In this document: in pieces, positions 8,911 to 16,912 of the stretch
Numbering within the stretch: position 1 is the first letter of the stretch
Layout: every line of letters starts with the position of its first letter
DNA from: Bacteroidales bacterium
GTDB taxonomy: Bacteria; Bacteroidota; Bacteroidia; Bacteroidales; UBA10428
Assembly (NCBI GenBank): GCA_016926205.1
Contig: JAFGPB010000003.1
Coordinates: 1-41,780 of the forward strand
Direction of reading: 5' to 3'
DNA: 41,780 bases
Notes under the pieces: model-generated
Told to the model about the DNA's origin: nothing
What the model saw: only the letters and a program-made list of their open reading frames with translations
The model's database searches: none
Translations under genes and position numbers: made by a program

Positions 8911-10092
8911 TCATTCCGTTAAGACAGTATTTTTTTTAAAAAACCTGAGCAGAAGATAGGTGATCAGACCCGAGAAAAGTGCGAAGATCACCGCAAATAC
9001 AAGACTCCCCACGACATACTGGTAGAGGTTGTTTTTTACAAACTCAAAAGTTATGTCTGAGGTACGGTATAAGATGTTCTGGTCCATGCGAAGGACCCAC
9101 CCTCCGGTTACGTAACTCGCATATAAAATAAAAGGGATCATCGGAGGAATGCTGATGTTTGAAGCAACGATCACGATAAACTTGTTCAATCTGAAGAGAT
9201 AGGCCAGTGCAATAGCCGTCACAAGCTGGTATCCCCATATCGGAACGATACCCATAAAAACACCGAACATCACCGAAAAAGTGGTTTTTGCCATTGAATC
9301 CCGTGTGTGAATGATCTGTTTCTTAATGAATTCAAGTATGGTATCTTTCCTGAGATACCTTATAAAGTAGAACGGTTTTATATAAAGCAGGGCAATGAAA
9401 ACCAGAACGGTATTCAGCAGCGTGATCCGCAGAAAATCACTGAAGGGCCTGAAGTGACTGACCCTTTCTTTGCCTTCGGGATAACTGACCGCTACAGGAA
9501 GGCTTTTTATGGGTATGCCTTTCCAGGCGGAACGCACCAGGATTTCGAACTCAAACTCAAAACGGGTCGTATAGAATCTCATAGTTTCAAGCAGGCGGAT
9601 CGGATACAGCCTGAAACCTGACTGTGTATCCTGCAGTCTGATACCAGTAAGAAACCTGAACCAGAAGTTCGAAAATTTGTTGGCAAACCGGCTGCCCCGG
9701 GAAAGATTTACCTGCTGAAAGTCCCGTGTACCAATGATCAATGAGTCAGGTTCATGTTGTATCTCACCCACCAGTGAAATGATGTTTTCCGGACGATGCT
9801 GGCCGTCCGCATCAATTGTAACGGCATAATCATAGCCCTGATCCAGGGCATACGTGAAACCTTTTCTCAGTGCAAACCCCTTGCCTCTGTTGTCCGGATA
9901 GGATATGACCTGCAACGGACTGAAAGTAGCTAATATATCTGCTGTCTGATCAGTGGAGCCATCGTTCACCACGACGACATCCTTTGTAATTGAAAGGAGT
10001 TTCTTCAGGACTTCACCGAGTGTCCGGCAATTATTGTATGTGGGTACTATAACGCACCAGTTGCTTTTCACAGGTCTTTCTTTCTGATTCAT
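8911..10092 (-). CDS. GT2 glycosyltransferase with DUF2062 domain
   Basis: The N-terminal half is a GT-A glycosyltransferase of the dolichyl-phosphate-mannose-synthase type: CVIVPTYNN, VVVVNDGSTD, and the metal-binding DAD in TIDADGQHRPE. The C-terminal 160 residues are a membrane domain of the DUF2062 type (GVFMGIVPIWGYQ, SNISIPPMIPFILYASY) with several helices. An ATG 33 bases upstream (10125) is also open, but a TATATTTG box at 10134-10127 would start transcription near 10121, inside that codon. I therefore choose the ATG at 10092, which begins MNQKERPVKSNWCVIV. Such proteins recur in aryl polyene and flexirubin clusters. The acceptor is unknown, possibly the lipid anchor of the pigment. 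Confidence 0.85.
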   Translation of the reverse strand: MNQKERPVKSNWCVIVPTYNNCRTLGEVLKKLLSITKDVVVVNDGSTDQTADILATFSPLQVISYPDNRGKGFALRKGFTYALDQGYDYAVTIDADGQHRPENIISLVGEIQHEPDSLIIGTRDFQQVNLSRGSRFANKFSNFWFRFLTGIRLQDTQSGFRLYPIRLLETMRFYTTRFEFEFEILVRSAWKGIPIKSLPVAVSYPEGKERVSHFRPFSDFLRITLLNTVLVFIALLYIKPFYFIRYLRKDTILEFIKKQIIHTRDSMAKTTFSVMFGVFMGIVPIWGYQLVTAIALAYLFRLNKFIVIVASNISIPPMIPFILYASYVTGGWVLRMDQNILYRTSDITFEFVKNNLYQYVVGSLVFAVIFALFSGLITYLLLRFFKKNTVLTE

Positions 10093-10126
10093 TTCATATA
10101 CTTTCCGTATTTCAGGATCAAACATG

Positions 10127-10134
10127 CAAATATA
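10127..10134 (-). promoter_or_regulatory. -7 box for the GT2/MMPL operon
   Basis: TATATTTG on the minus strand fits TAnnTTTG. No TTTG is seen at the -33 position. It decides the start codon choice for the glycosyltransferase gene. Confidence 0.45.
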
Positions 10135-10265
10135 ATTTTATTTGATGTCATCGGGCCGATAGAATGACCGCAGTTGATACCGGGGTTGGTTTTTTTTATT
10201 ATTTTGCGACATCTTTACTTCATTATAAATTTAGCTTGGAAGGATGGCTTTTGAAACCAAATTAT

Positions 10266-10273
10266 TAACTTTG
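10266..10273 (+). promoter_or_regulatory. -7 box for the plus-strand pigment operon
   Basis: TAACTTTG fits TAnnTTTG, with expected transcription start near 10280 and a leader of about 20 bases before the ketoreductase ATG. The -33 element is not clear. Together with the box at 10127-10134 it makes this a divergent promoter region. Confidence 0.5.
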
Positions 10274-10299
10274 TAAATCAAACAACACTCAATCAATCA

Positions 10300-11028
10300 A
10301 TGAAATACGCACTTGTTACCGGGGGATCAAGAGGAATTGGCAGGGCGATTTGTGCAAAACTGGCATCAATGGGGTATTTCATTCTGATCAATTACAGATC
10401 AGATGAGGATTCTGCCCGGAAAACACTTGAGCTGGTCAGGCAGTCGGGGAATGACGGCCAGCTTATGAAATTCGATGTAGGCAGCATTCATGAGGTTGAA
10501 GGCGCATTGGGCGCCTGGCAGGAAAAGCACAAGGATGAGTATGTCGAAGTACTCATCAACAACGCCGGGATAAGGAAAGACGCTCTGCTTATATGGATGG
10601 AAAACCAGCAGTGGGAGGACGTGATCCGGACGAACCTGGACGGTTTCTTTTATACCACGCGTTGTCTCCTGAAAGAAATGCTCATCCGCAAATATGGAAG
10701 GATTGTCAACGTCGTTTCACTTTCAGGGCTTAAAGGCCTTCCCGGACAGATGAACTATTCAGCGGCCAAGGCCGGTATAATCGGTGCCACAAAAGCACTG
10801 GCCCAGGAAGTCGGCAAAAAAAACGTCACGGTGAATGCAGTCGCTCCCGGGTATATCCGGACCGACATGACAAAAGACCTGGACGAAAAAGAACTGAAGA
10901 AGAATATACCGTTGAACCGGTTTGGACTCCCTGAGGAAGTTGCCGAAACCGTCTGTTTCCTGGCTTCTGAAAAAGCTTCTTACATCACCGGAGAAGTCAT
11001 ATCGGTCAACGGAGGATTGTATACATAA
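10300..11028 (+). CDS. 3-oxoacyl-ACP reductase (FabG/ApeQ-like)
   Basis: A 242-residue short-chain dehydrogenase. The Rossmann cofactor motif is TGGSRGIG (residues 7-14), followed by NNAG and the catalytic Ser in VVSLSG and Tyr-Lys in YSAAKAG. The C-terminus ITGEVISVNGGLY is typical of FabG. It would reduce the 3-keto group of the growing polyene on its ACP with NADPH, the ApeQ step of aryl polyene synthesis. It opens a plus-strand operon (KR, KS, ACP, LPLAT, DH) with gaps of 24 bases or fewer apart from small leaders. Because it is the only ketoreductase in the cluster, it probably serves both ketosynthase triads. A purely primary fatty-acid role is less likely, given its neighbours. Confidence 0.92.
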   Translation: MKYALVTGGSRGIGRAICAKLASMGYFILINYRSDEDSARKTLELVRQSGNDGQLMKFDVGSIHEVEGALGAWQEKHKDEYVEVLINNAGIRKDALLIWMENQQWEDVIRTNLDGFFYTTRCLLKEMLIRKYGRIVNVVSLSGLKGLPGQMNYSAAKAGIIGATKALAQEVGKKNVTVNAVAPGYIRTDMTKDLDEKELKKNIPLNRFGLPEEVAETVCFLASEKASYITGEVISVNGGLYT

Positions 11029-11052
11029 AACACTGGAACCAGAAAAACCATT

Positions 11053-12279
11053 ATGAGGCGGGTTGTTATCACAGGCACCGGAATATATTCTGCAATCGGG
11101 AAAAACCTTGAGGAGGTAAGAAATTCTTTAGTCAACGGAAGATCAGGCATTGTTCTTGACCCTGAACGGAAAGCCTATGGTTATCAGTCGGCACTCACCG
11201 GATATGTCGAACGACCGAATCTTAAAGGCATACTGGACCGCAGGTCAAGAGTATGCATGCCGGATCATGCGGAGTATGCATATGTTTCCACCGTCGAAGC
11301 CCTGAAAAATGCCCGCATCGAAAAGGATTTTCTGAAGGATCATGAAATCGGTGTCGTTTTCGGGAACGACAGTTCGACACCTGCAGTAATTCAGAGTGCT
11401 GATATTGTAAGGGAAAAGAAAGATACGAACCTGATCGGTTCGGGATCTGTATTTCAGTCCATGAATTCTTCAGTTACCATGAATCTCTCGGTTATTTTCG
11501 GTCTTCGTGGTGTCAATTTCACCCTCAGTGCCGCTTGTGCAAGCGGCTCACATGCGGTTGGAATGGGTTACCTGCTGATCAAGCACGGGTATCAGGACTG
11601 TATCATATGCGGAGGGGCACAGGAGGTGAACCTCTTCTGTGTGGCGAGTTTTGATGCACTGAATGCATTTTCAAAAAAGGAATCGGACCCGCAGGGTGCC
11701 TCAAGACCGTTTGACAGGAAAAGAGACGGGCTGGTGCCAAGCGGCGGTGCAGCCACACTGATCCTTGAGGATCTTGATCATGCGTTGAAGAGAGGTGCAC
11801 CGATACTTGGTGAATTGATCGGTTATGGATTTTCCTCCGATGGTGTGCACATCTCGGTACCCAATGTTGACGGTCCCGTAAGGGCTATCAGAATTGCCCT
11901 GCAGGATGCGGGGATTGGACCTGAGTCCGTTGACTATATCAATGCCCACGCCACCTCAACACCGCTGGGGGATGAGAATGAAGCCAAAGCAATCGTCGGT
12001 GTTTTCGGAGATCACAGTCCGGTGGTAACCTCAACCAAGTCAATGACCGGACATGAACTATGGATGGCAGGGGCAAGCGAAATCGTATATTCACTGCTCA
12101 TGATGCAGCATTCCTTCATAGCACCGAATATCAATTTCGAGGAACCCGATGAGCACACCGGAAAGCTGAACATAACAAACCGGACGCTGAAACAGGACAT
12201 CAATATGTTCCTGTCAAATTCATTCGGATTCGGCGGGACAAACTCATCCATTATCGTTAAAAAATATAAGCAATCCTAA
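11053..12279 (+). CDS. Beta-ketoacyl-ACP synthase (FabB/F-like)
   Basis: A 408-residue ketosynthase with all catalytic residues: Cys162 in LSAACASGSHAVG, His299 in NAHATSTP, and His334 in TKSMTGHELWMAGASE. The first catalytic-His loop reads NAHATST instead of the NAHGTGT/NAHGTAT of the other full-length synthases here, and the GHELWMAGASE version of the last motif is FabB-like and typical of the stand-alone synthase of aryl polyene clusters (ApeR/ApeO-type). It catalyses decarboxylative condensation of malonyl-ACP with an acyl chain. It follows the ketoreductase by 24 bases. It has no CLF partner next to it, so it probably works as a homodimer. Confidence 0.92.
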   Translation: MRRVVITGTGIYSAIGKNLEEVRNSLVNGRSGIVLDPERKAYGYQSALTGYVERPNLKGILDRRSRVCMPDHAEYAYVSTVEALKNARIEKDFLKDHEIGVVFGNDSSTPAVIQSADIVREKKDTNLIGSGSVFQSMNSSVTMNLSVIFGLRGVNFTLSAACASGSHAVGMGYLLIKHGYQDCIICGGAQEVNLFCVASFDALNAFSKKESDPQGASRPFDRKRDGLVPSGGAATLILEDLDHALKRGAPILGELIGYGFSSDGVHISVPNVDGPVRAIRIALQDAGIGPESVDYINAHATSTPLGDENEAKAIVGVFGDHSPVVTSTKSMTGHELWMAGASEIVYSLLMMQHSFIAPNINFEEPDEHTGKLNITNRTLKQDINMFLSNSFGFGGTNSSIIVKKYKQS

Positions 12280-12291
12280 AGACTTTATTTG

Positions 12292-12299
12292 TAATTTTG
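12292..12299 (+). promoter_or_regulatory. Possible internal -7 box before the ACP gene
   Basis: TAATTTTG fits TAnnTTTG exactly but would give a leader of only a few bases before the ATG at 12309, and no -33 box is seen. It may be a chance match in the short gap between ketosynthase and ACP genes. Confidence 0.25.
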
Positions 12300-12308
12300 C
12301 CAGCACAT

Positions 12309-12554
12309 ATGACCAGAGAGGATATCATTACAGCCATCAACAACTTTCTTACGGAGGAATTTGAGATCGAAGAGACCCAGATCCAGCCTGCTGCGCGGCT
12401 CAGAGATGATCTCGGTCTTGAAAGTCTCGATTTTGTCGATATTGCGGTAATCGTTCAGAAGGAATTCGGCATCACGCTTAAGGGTGAGGAAATGACCGGC
12501 ATCAAAACCCTGAATGATTTGTATGAATATATCTTTAAATTCACAAACAACTGA
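12309..12554 (+). CDS. Acyl carrier protein
   Basis: An 81-residue acidic four-helix ACP. The phosphopantetheine site is Ser39 in DDLGLESLDFVDI. I start at the ATG 12309 (MTREDIITAINNF). An in-frame TTG at 12297 adds four residues without family support. It differs clearly from the two near-identical DADTPLF-type ACPs of the minus-strand operon, so it may carry a different intermediate, for example the starter unit or the chain handled by the plus-strand KS, KR and DH. A phosphopantetheinyl transferase must load it, and none is in the window. It lies 29 bases after the KS and 5 bases before the acyltransferase. Confidence 0.92.
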   Translation: MTREDIITAINNFLTEEFEIEETQIQPAARLRDDLGLESLDFVDIAVIVQKEFGITLKGEEMTGIKTLNDLYEYIFKFTNN

Positions 12555-12559
12555 TCGGT

Positions 12560-13450
12560 GTGTCTTCCTGGAAAGGTAAAACCCGCGGCGGAATCTTAGG
12601 CTACAAAATATTTATAACCCTTCTGAGACATGCCGGACTTTCCCCGGCATATTTCCTGCTGCGCTTTGTCGCTTTTTACTTTTTCGTATTTTCCGGCAGG
12701 TCGTTTCCTGCGGTTTTTTCGTTTTACCGGGAACGGATGGGTTATGGTTTCTGGAGATCCGTCATCTCGGTATACCGGAACTATTATGTTTTCGGTCAGG
12801 TATTGCTTGACAGGACCGCTGTGATGGCCGGTTTCAACACACGGTTCACCTTTACCTTCGAAGGTGAAAAATACCTCAGGCAGATGGCCGGCAACGACAC
12901 AGGAGGATTGCTGATCAGCGCCCATATCGGAAATTTTGAGATGGCCGGACAGATGCTTGAGCGACTGGAAACCCGGATCAATATCGTCATGGTTGACGCT
13001 GAGCACGAAAAAATCAAGAGATATCTTTCGGACATCACCAGGAAGACCTTTCACATCATCCTGATCAAGGATGATCTTTCACACATTTATGAGATCAGGC
13101 AGGCATTAGAGAACAGGGAGATTGTATGTATTCACGGAGACAGATTCTTGCAGGACACGAAAAAGATCGCATGCAGTTTTCTTGGCAGGCTGGCAGAATT
13201 TCCTGCCGGACCCTTTTACCTTGCTATGAAACACCCTGTTCCGGTGTCCTTTGTGTTTGCAATGAAAGAAAAAACGGATCATTATCACTTTTTTGCAACC
13301 TCTCCCGTGCAATACCATACGCAGACAAACCTGCGGAACCGGGATAAAATACTCCGGGAAATTGTCAGCGACTATACCCGCGAACTGGAAAAAATGCTGA
13401 ACAGATACCCCCTGCAATGGTTCAATTATTATGATTTCTGGAAAACATAG
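12560..13450 (+). CDS. LpxL/HtrB-type lipid acyltransferase
   Basis: A 296-residue member of the lipid A biosynthesis acyltransferase family. The catalytic dyad is the HX4E form in SAHIGNFEMAGQML (about residues 115-128). GDRF, IACSFLGR and FPAGPFYLA match the later conserved blocks. One hydrophobic segment near the N-terminus (about residues 28-48) would anchor it to the inner membrane. The start is a GTG at 12560 placed 5 bases after the ACP stop. No ATG is available upstream, and the later ones would cut the first conserved block. In aryl polyene clusters a related enzyme (ApeD-like) is thought to attach the polyene or a fatty acid to a lipid anchor. Close coupling to an ACP gene suggests it takes its acyl group from that ACP. 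Confidence 0.87.
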   Translation: MSSWKGKTRGGILGYKIFITLLRHAGLSPAYFLLRFVAFYFFVFSGRSFPAVFSFYRERMGYGFWRSVISVYRNYYVFGQVLLDRTAVMAGFNTRFTFTFEGEKYLRQMAGNDTGGLLISAHIGNFEMAGQMLERLETRINIVMVDAEHEKIKRYLSDITRKTFHIILIKDDLSHIYEIRQALENREIVCIHGDRFLQDTKKIACSFLGRLAEFPAGPFYLAMKHPVPVSFVFAMKEKTDHYHFFATSPVQYHTQTNLRNRDKILREIVSDYTRELEKMLNRYPLQWFNYYDFWKT

Positions 13451-13476
13451 GCAGAAAAAACATAAATCTATTCTAT

Positions 13477-13899
13477 ATGCAATCACAGGATGACGACATC
13501 ACCTCTTACATTCCGCAAAGAATACCAATGGTAATGGTGGACAGATTGCTTTACTGTGATGTAAAAACTGCCATCGGATTGCTGGAAGTCAGGGAGTCCA
13601 ATATCTTTGTGCACAACGGATTTTTGCAGGAAGCCGGAATTGTTGAATTCATGGCACAGACAGCAGCCGCATTTACCGGGTACCAAAACAAAAAAACATC
13701 AAAACCGGTCTCTCAGGGATACATCGGAGCAATAAAAAACCTTGTAATTCATTCGCTCCCTGCAGTGAATTCCGTATTGCATGCCGGAATCACAATTGAA
13801 AATGAGATTGTGGGCTATACCCTTGTTTCCGGAACTGTAAGATCTGAAGACCATGTCATTGCAACTTGTGAAATGAGGATACTGATCGGGGAATTATGA
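13477..13899 (+). CDS. ApeP-like 3-hydroxyacyl-ACP dehydratase
   Basis: A 140-residue single hotdog domain. The start YIPQRIPMVMVDRLLYCD and the helix QEAGIVEFMAQTAAAFTGYQ match the ApeP group of aryl polyene dehydratases (E. coli ApeP has a comparable MAQT-x(4)-SGW helix). It lacks the GHFPG motif of FabZ, as ApeP does. Such proteins act together with an ApeI-type hotdog partner, and a candidate partner is the minus-strand gene ending at 14474. It would dehydrate 3-hydroxyacyl-ACP to the trans-2-enoyl form that is kept as a conjugated double bond, there being no enoyl reductase gene here. It is the last biosynthetic gene of the plus-strand operon. Confidence 0.85.
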   Translation: MQSQDDDITSYIPQRIPMVMVDRLLYCDVKTAIGLLEVRESNIFVHNGFLQEAGIVEFMAQTAAAFTGYQNKKTSKPVSQGYIGAIKNLVIHSLPAVNSVLHAGITIENEIVGYTLVSGTVRSEDHVIATCEMRILIGEL

Positions 13900-14024
13900 A
13901 GGGGAAAGTAAACATATGCCGGCAAATGCTGTATTTTCTTAAAACCTGTTAAACATCAGGGCTGGTATCATTGTTATTGTTTAAATTTACCATCAGTATA
14001 AATCTTAAAAAATAAACTACGAGT

Positions 14025-14477
14025 ATGGAAGTATACATTAAAAATGAAAAGATCCAGGAAAAGTTGAATGTTCTGCTGAGTGATTATCAGATTTACTATC
14101 AGAACCTGCGGGCGTTTCACTGGCTCGTCAAAGGACAGCAGTTCTACATGCTGCATGAGAAATTCGAAGCTTTCTACGATGAAGCTGCCGAGGATATCGA
14201 CGAAATTGCAGAACGTATCCTGATGATCAGCGGTAAACCCCTGCACAGTTTTGAAGACTATCTGAAACATGCCGGTATGAAAGCAGAAAAGAATCTTGAA
14301 AAAGCTTCGGACATCATACCCAAGATCATCGCAAATAATGAACATCTGTTGCTTTCCTTTAGAAATATCCTTGAAATGGCAGCTGACGCCGGAGATGAAG
14401 GGACTGTGGCGCTAATGAGCGACTTCATCGGAGCTGCTGAAAAGCGCCTGTGGATGCTGAACAGTCTTCAGATTTAA
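14025..14477 (+). CDS. dps: Dps-family ferritin-like protein
   Basis: The product is 150 residues, close to the usual Dps length. The intersubunit ferroxidase motif is visible: His32-Trp in FHWLVKG, His44 in LHEKFEAFYDEAAEDIDEIAER and the acidic residues Asp52, Glu56 and Asp59 in that helix. The family binds iron, oxidises it with hydrogen peroxide, stores it in a 12-subunit cage and protects DNA. It is preceded by 125 bases after the dehydratase, with a TAAATTTA sequence at 13982 as a weak promoter candidate, so it probably has its own transcript. Its stop overlaps the stop of the opposite-strand hotdog gene by four bases (TTAA). An oxidative-stress gene inside a pigment cluster is noteworthy but may be chance. 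Confidence 0.93.
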   Translation: MEVYIKNEKIQEKLNVLLSDYQIYYQNLRAFHWLVKGQQFYMLHEKFEAFYDEAAEDIDEIAERILMISGKPLHSFEDYLKHAGMKAEKNLEKASDIIPKIIANNEHLLLSFRNILEMAADAGDEGTVALMSDFIGAAEKRLWMLNSLQI

Positions 14478-14893
14478 GACCTGACACCCCGACGGGATCC
14501 CAGCCCTTCGGGGTGTACTTTGAATGCTCCCCTGAAACTGCAGTAGTTCCTATTCTCATCAAAAACCCGTGAATTGCACGAAAATTCACCTTCTTCGTTA
14601 GTTTTATATTGTATCTCAATATTCAGGGTATTGTTCACATGAGGATTTATGAATGCCAGATATTTAATATTCCCGGCTTCGGTCAGCTGCAACTGTTTTT
14701 TTAATGCTTCCCCCATCAGTTCCTTAATGATCTGGATCAGGCACACTCCGGGTAATATTGGATTCCCGGGAAAATGGCCTTTGAAGATATCATGGTTTTC
14801 CCGGAGTCTTATGGTTGCCGTAACCCTTCCTTCCTCTTTCCCTGTGAGTTCAGGAAAATAAAGATCATTCATGAGAAGTGGAGCGTGTCTCAT
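14474..14893 (-). CDS. FabZ/ApeI-like hotdog protein
   Basis: A 139-residue hotdog-fold protein with the FabA/FabZ signature FKGHFPGNPILPGVCLIQ (about residues 37-54). The catalytic His is kept. The acidic residue that FabZ (Glu) or FabA (Asp) has four positions after PGV is Gln here, so the protein may need a partner, as ApeI and ApeP pair in aryl polyene synthesis. A second in-frame ATG at 14872 would shorten it by seven residues. It is the last gene of the long minus-strand operon and overlaps the lipoprotein gene before it by 29 bases (8 if the later ATG is used). The C-terminal GLGSRRGVRS tail runs into the Dps gene on the other strand. Confidence 0.85.
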   Translation of the reverse strand: MRHAPLLMNDLYFPELTGKEEGRVTATIRLRENHDIFKGHFPGNPILPGVCLIQIIKELMGEALKKQLQLTEAGNIKYLAFINPHVNNTLNIEIQYKTNEEGEFSCNSRVFDENRNYCSFRGAFKVHPEGLGSRRGVRS

Positions 14894-15527
14894 TGATATG
14901 GGTAAGTTTAATGATCAGGTTCATGTGATCATGTTCAAGTAAAATCGAATCCGGCAGGTTTCCGCCCTTACCGTAAAAGTCAGCCCGCACTTTCCTGAAC
15001 GTGGATGAAGTACGGATAACCGAGCTTACTTTGCGGGTTTCGCTGCCGACAATATGGAAATATCTTTTCCGTTTTGACCTGAATCTGTATATGACATCGC
15101 CCGTTTGCCGGTCATAAAGCGCGGAAAGAAAACGGTCAGTGATTCCGTTTCCGGTGATCATTCCGATATCGCTTCCCAGTACCTTAATGACAGGTTTCCT
15201 GTTCAGCGCCGGCATGCAGTAATGCAGTTTCAGGTCGCCCGTATCATTGAATTCCATATCGAAGATCTTCAGTCCGAATTCAGTCATGAATACAACCTTG
15301 TGTCCGCCCACAGGCAACGGATGAATGACCATTATACCGGTAGTGTGATTTTTTCTCATGGTAACCGATGCATTGAAAAGGCTGTAGGAGTCAAGATTCC
15401 TGAACCACATGTATGTTTCATCCCATGTGACATCTGTCATCTCATACTGCTGCCGGTTATTGAAGAGGGAAACCGCACAGCTTTCCGACAACAGGAAAAG
15501 CAAACTAATTAAAACTAAATTTCTCAA
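14865..15527 (-). CDS. Cluster-associated lipoprotein
   Basis: A 220-residue protein starting at TTG 15527, the only reasonable start because a stop lies a few codons upstream. The first 20 residues form a signal sequence ending in LLSESC, an imperfect lipobox, so a lipoprotein is likely. The rest appears rich in beta strands (MVIHPLPVGGHKVVFMTEFGLKIFDMEF, LKLHYCMPALN). It overlaps lolA by 23 bases and the hotdog gene by 29. Its position after a LolA-like gene matches the small DUF3261-type lipoprotein (ApeN-like) of aryl polyene clusters, which is thought to act at the outer membrane in pigment placement. The family call is based on position and general look, not on a firm motif. Confidence 0.75.
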   Translation of the reverse strand: MRNLVLISLLFLLSESCAVSLFNNRQQYEMTDVTWDETYMWFRNLDSYSLFNASVTMRKNHTTGIMVIHPLPVGGHKVVFMTEFGLKIFDMEFNDTGDLKLHYCMPALNRKPVIKVLGSDIGMITGNGITDRFLSALYDRQTGDVIYRFRSKRKRYFHIVGSETRKVSSVIRTSSTFRKVRADFYGKGGNLPDSILLEHDHMNLIIKLTHINETRSTSHE

Positions 15528-16158
15528 GTGAAATTTCAGTATTCAGTTTTTTGTTTACGAAGCTGATCCTGGTATAATCGCCGCCCGGTTCGACCATTGT
15601 GATCCGCATTACTGTCATGTCATTCCTGTCAAATGCGATCTGAATCTCATTTAGCATTTCCCGCATCATCCCGGAATTGGGTACCAGTTTCACATAATAC
15701 TCATTTTCATTTTCAAGGTATTCAATCTGATACTCTATGTCGTTCTTCAATATTTCTCCCTGTATGCATCCAGAGATAAAACGGTTCATCTCCTGAAACA
15801 TCCTGTTCGACTCCAGGTCATACTGGCTTTGTCCGGATTCATCGCTGATATAAATCCGGTTGCCGGTCAATATGATCAGGTAATGATAGGGCTCTATATA
15901 TTCCCAGCGGATGTTGTTTTCCTTTCTGAAACTGAAAGAACCTCTTGAAATGATCTTATCCGTAAGGACGCTTAGTTGTTTTTCCTGCACGAAATCACTT
16001 TCTATGGTCTCTACCTCTTCCGACATGGCTTCCAGCCGGGTTTTAAAACCATTGACATCCCGCATAAGAACATGATTGTCCTGTGCGCACACATTTGCCG
16101 CTTCGCAAATCCGGACCAGCAGCATCAGAATGATCAGTCTATGCATATGCTTTAACAT
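15505..16158 (-). CDS. LolA-like periplasmic lipid carrier
   Basis: The product is 217 residues with a signal peptide (MHRLIILMLLVRICEAANVCA; the first Met at 16158 adds four residues). The mature part fits the LolA fold: ETIESDFVQEKQLSVLTDKIISRGSFSFRKENNIRWEYIEPYHYLIILTG is the typical first half, and FDRNDMTVMRITMVEPGGDYTRISF the second. The true LolA carries lipoproteins across the periplasm. Cluster-borne versions (ApeL) are believed to carry the hydrophobic aryl polyene from the inner-membrane MMPL pump to the outer membrane. It overlaps both neighbours (20 bases with the deacetylase, 23 with the lipoprotein), which indicates translational coupling. Confidence 0.88.
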   Translation of the reverse strand: MLKHMHRLIILMLLVRICEAANVCAQDNHVLMRDVNGFKTRLEAMSEEVETIESDFVQEKQLSVLTDKIISRGSFSFRKENNIRWEYIEPYHYLIILTGNRIYISDESGQSQYDLESNRMFQEMNRFISGCIQGEILKNDIEYQIEYLENENEYYVKLVPNSGMMREMLNEIQIAFDRNDMTVMRITMVEPGGDYTRISFVNKKLNTEISLEKFSFN

Positions 16159-16912
16159 TTAACAATTGATCAATACGTACAATGCGAAAATTTTTGTCCG
16201 CCGCATATTGAATAAAACTCCTGAGAACACTGACCAGATGACTGCCCCGGTCATGAAACAAAACCACATCCCCTTTCTTAAGCTTCTTCTTCAGCCTTTT
16301 CAAAAGTGCCTGCTCATCGTTTATTACCGTATCTCTTGATTTCAGACTCCATCCTGTTACGGTATAACCCAGCGATTTTGCCGCTTCTGCAACTGCCGGA
16401 TTGGTGACACCGTAAGGGGGACGGAAGAATTTTGTCCGTTTTCCGGTGACCCCGCATATCAGGTTTTCGGTCCTTTTCAGTTCCTTCTGTATCCTTTTAC
16501 CGGAAAACAGATCCAAAAAAACATGATGGGAATAACTGTGGTTGCCCACAATATGTCCCTCAGTGTGCATCCTCCTGACCAGGTCGGGGTGTTCCGCCAC
16601 TTTCTCTCCAACACAGAAAAAAGCGGCCTGTATGTTATGTAGTAACAAAAGATCAAGCACTGCCGGAGTTATTTCACCATCAGGGCCGTCATCAAAGCTA
16701 ACCGCTATTTCTTTTTCCTGCCTGTCTCCATAGCACAGGGTTTTTACATAGAAACCCGACCCGATCGAGACAGAGCCGTATATGAATGGCGCAATGGCTG
16801 CCAAAAAGATCGCTCCGTAAATCCATACAGGCACCGGTCTGAATATGTCCGCCAGCAAAACAAGCAGGAGAATGGCAGTCATGAGCAGTATTGTATTTCT
16901 CGGATTCAGCAT
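16139..16912 (-). CDS. Polysaccharide deacetylase (NodB domain)
   Basis: A 257-residue protein with two N-terminal hydrophobic segments (about 8-25 and 30-50) and a NodB carbohydrate esterase 4 domain. Metal and catalytic motifs are SFDDGPDGE (motif 1), HSYSHHVF (His-x3-His metal ligands, motif 2), and RPPYG (motif 3). The C-terminal motif containing a catalytic His is LFHDRG. The fold removes acetyl groups from N-acetylated sugars with a divalent metal. Its exact substrate in a pigment cluster is not known. A glycolipid anchor or removal of an acyl protecting group are possibilities. It overlaps the CLF gene by 7 bases. Confidence 0.9.
   Translation of the reverse strand: MLNPRNTILLMTAILLLVLLADIFRPVPVWIYGAIFLAAIAPFIYGSVSIGSGFYVKTLCYGDRQEKEIAVSFDDGPDGEITPAVLDLLLLHNIQAAFFCVGEKVAEHPDLVRRMHTEGHIVGNHSYSHHVFLDLFSGKRIQKELKRTENLICGVTGKRTKFFRPPYGVTNPAVAEAAKSLGYTVTGWSLKSRDTVINDEQALLKRLKKKLKKGDVVLFHDRGSHLVSVLRSFIQYAADKNFRIVRIDQLLNVKAYA

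Noticed and set aside
10093-10125. Longer N-terminus of the GT2 protein from ATG 10125
   Set aside because: The -7 promoter box at 10134-10127 would place the transcript start after that codon, and the extra residues are not part of the conserved fold.
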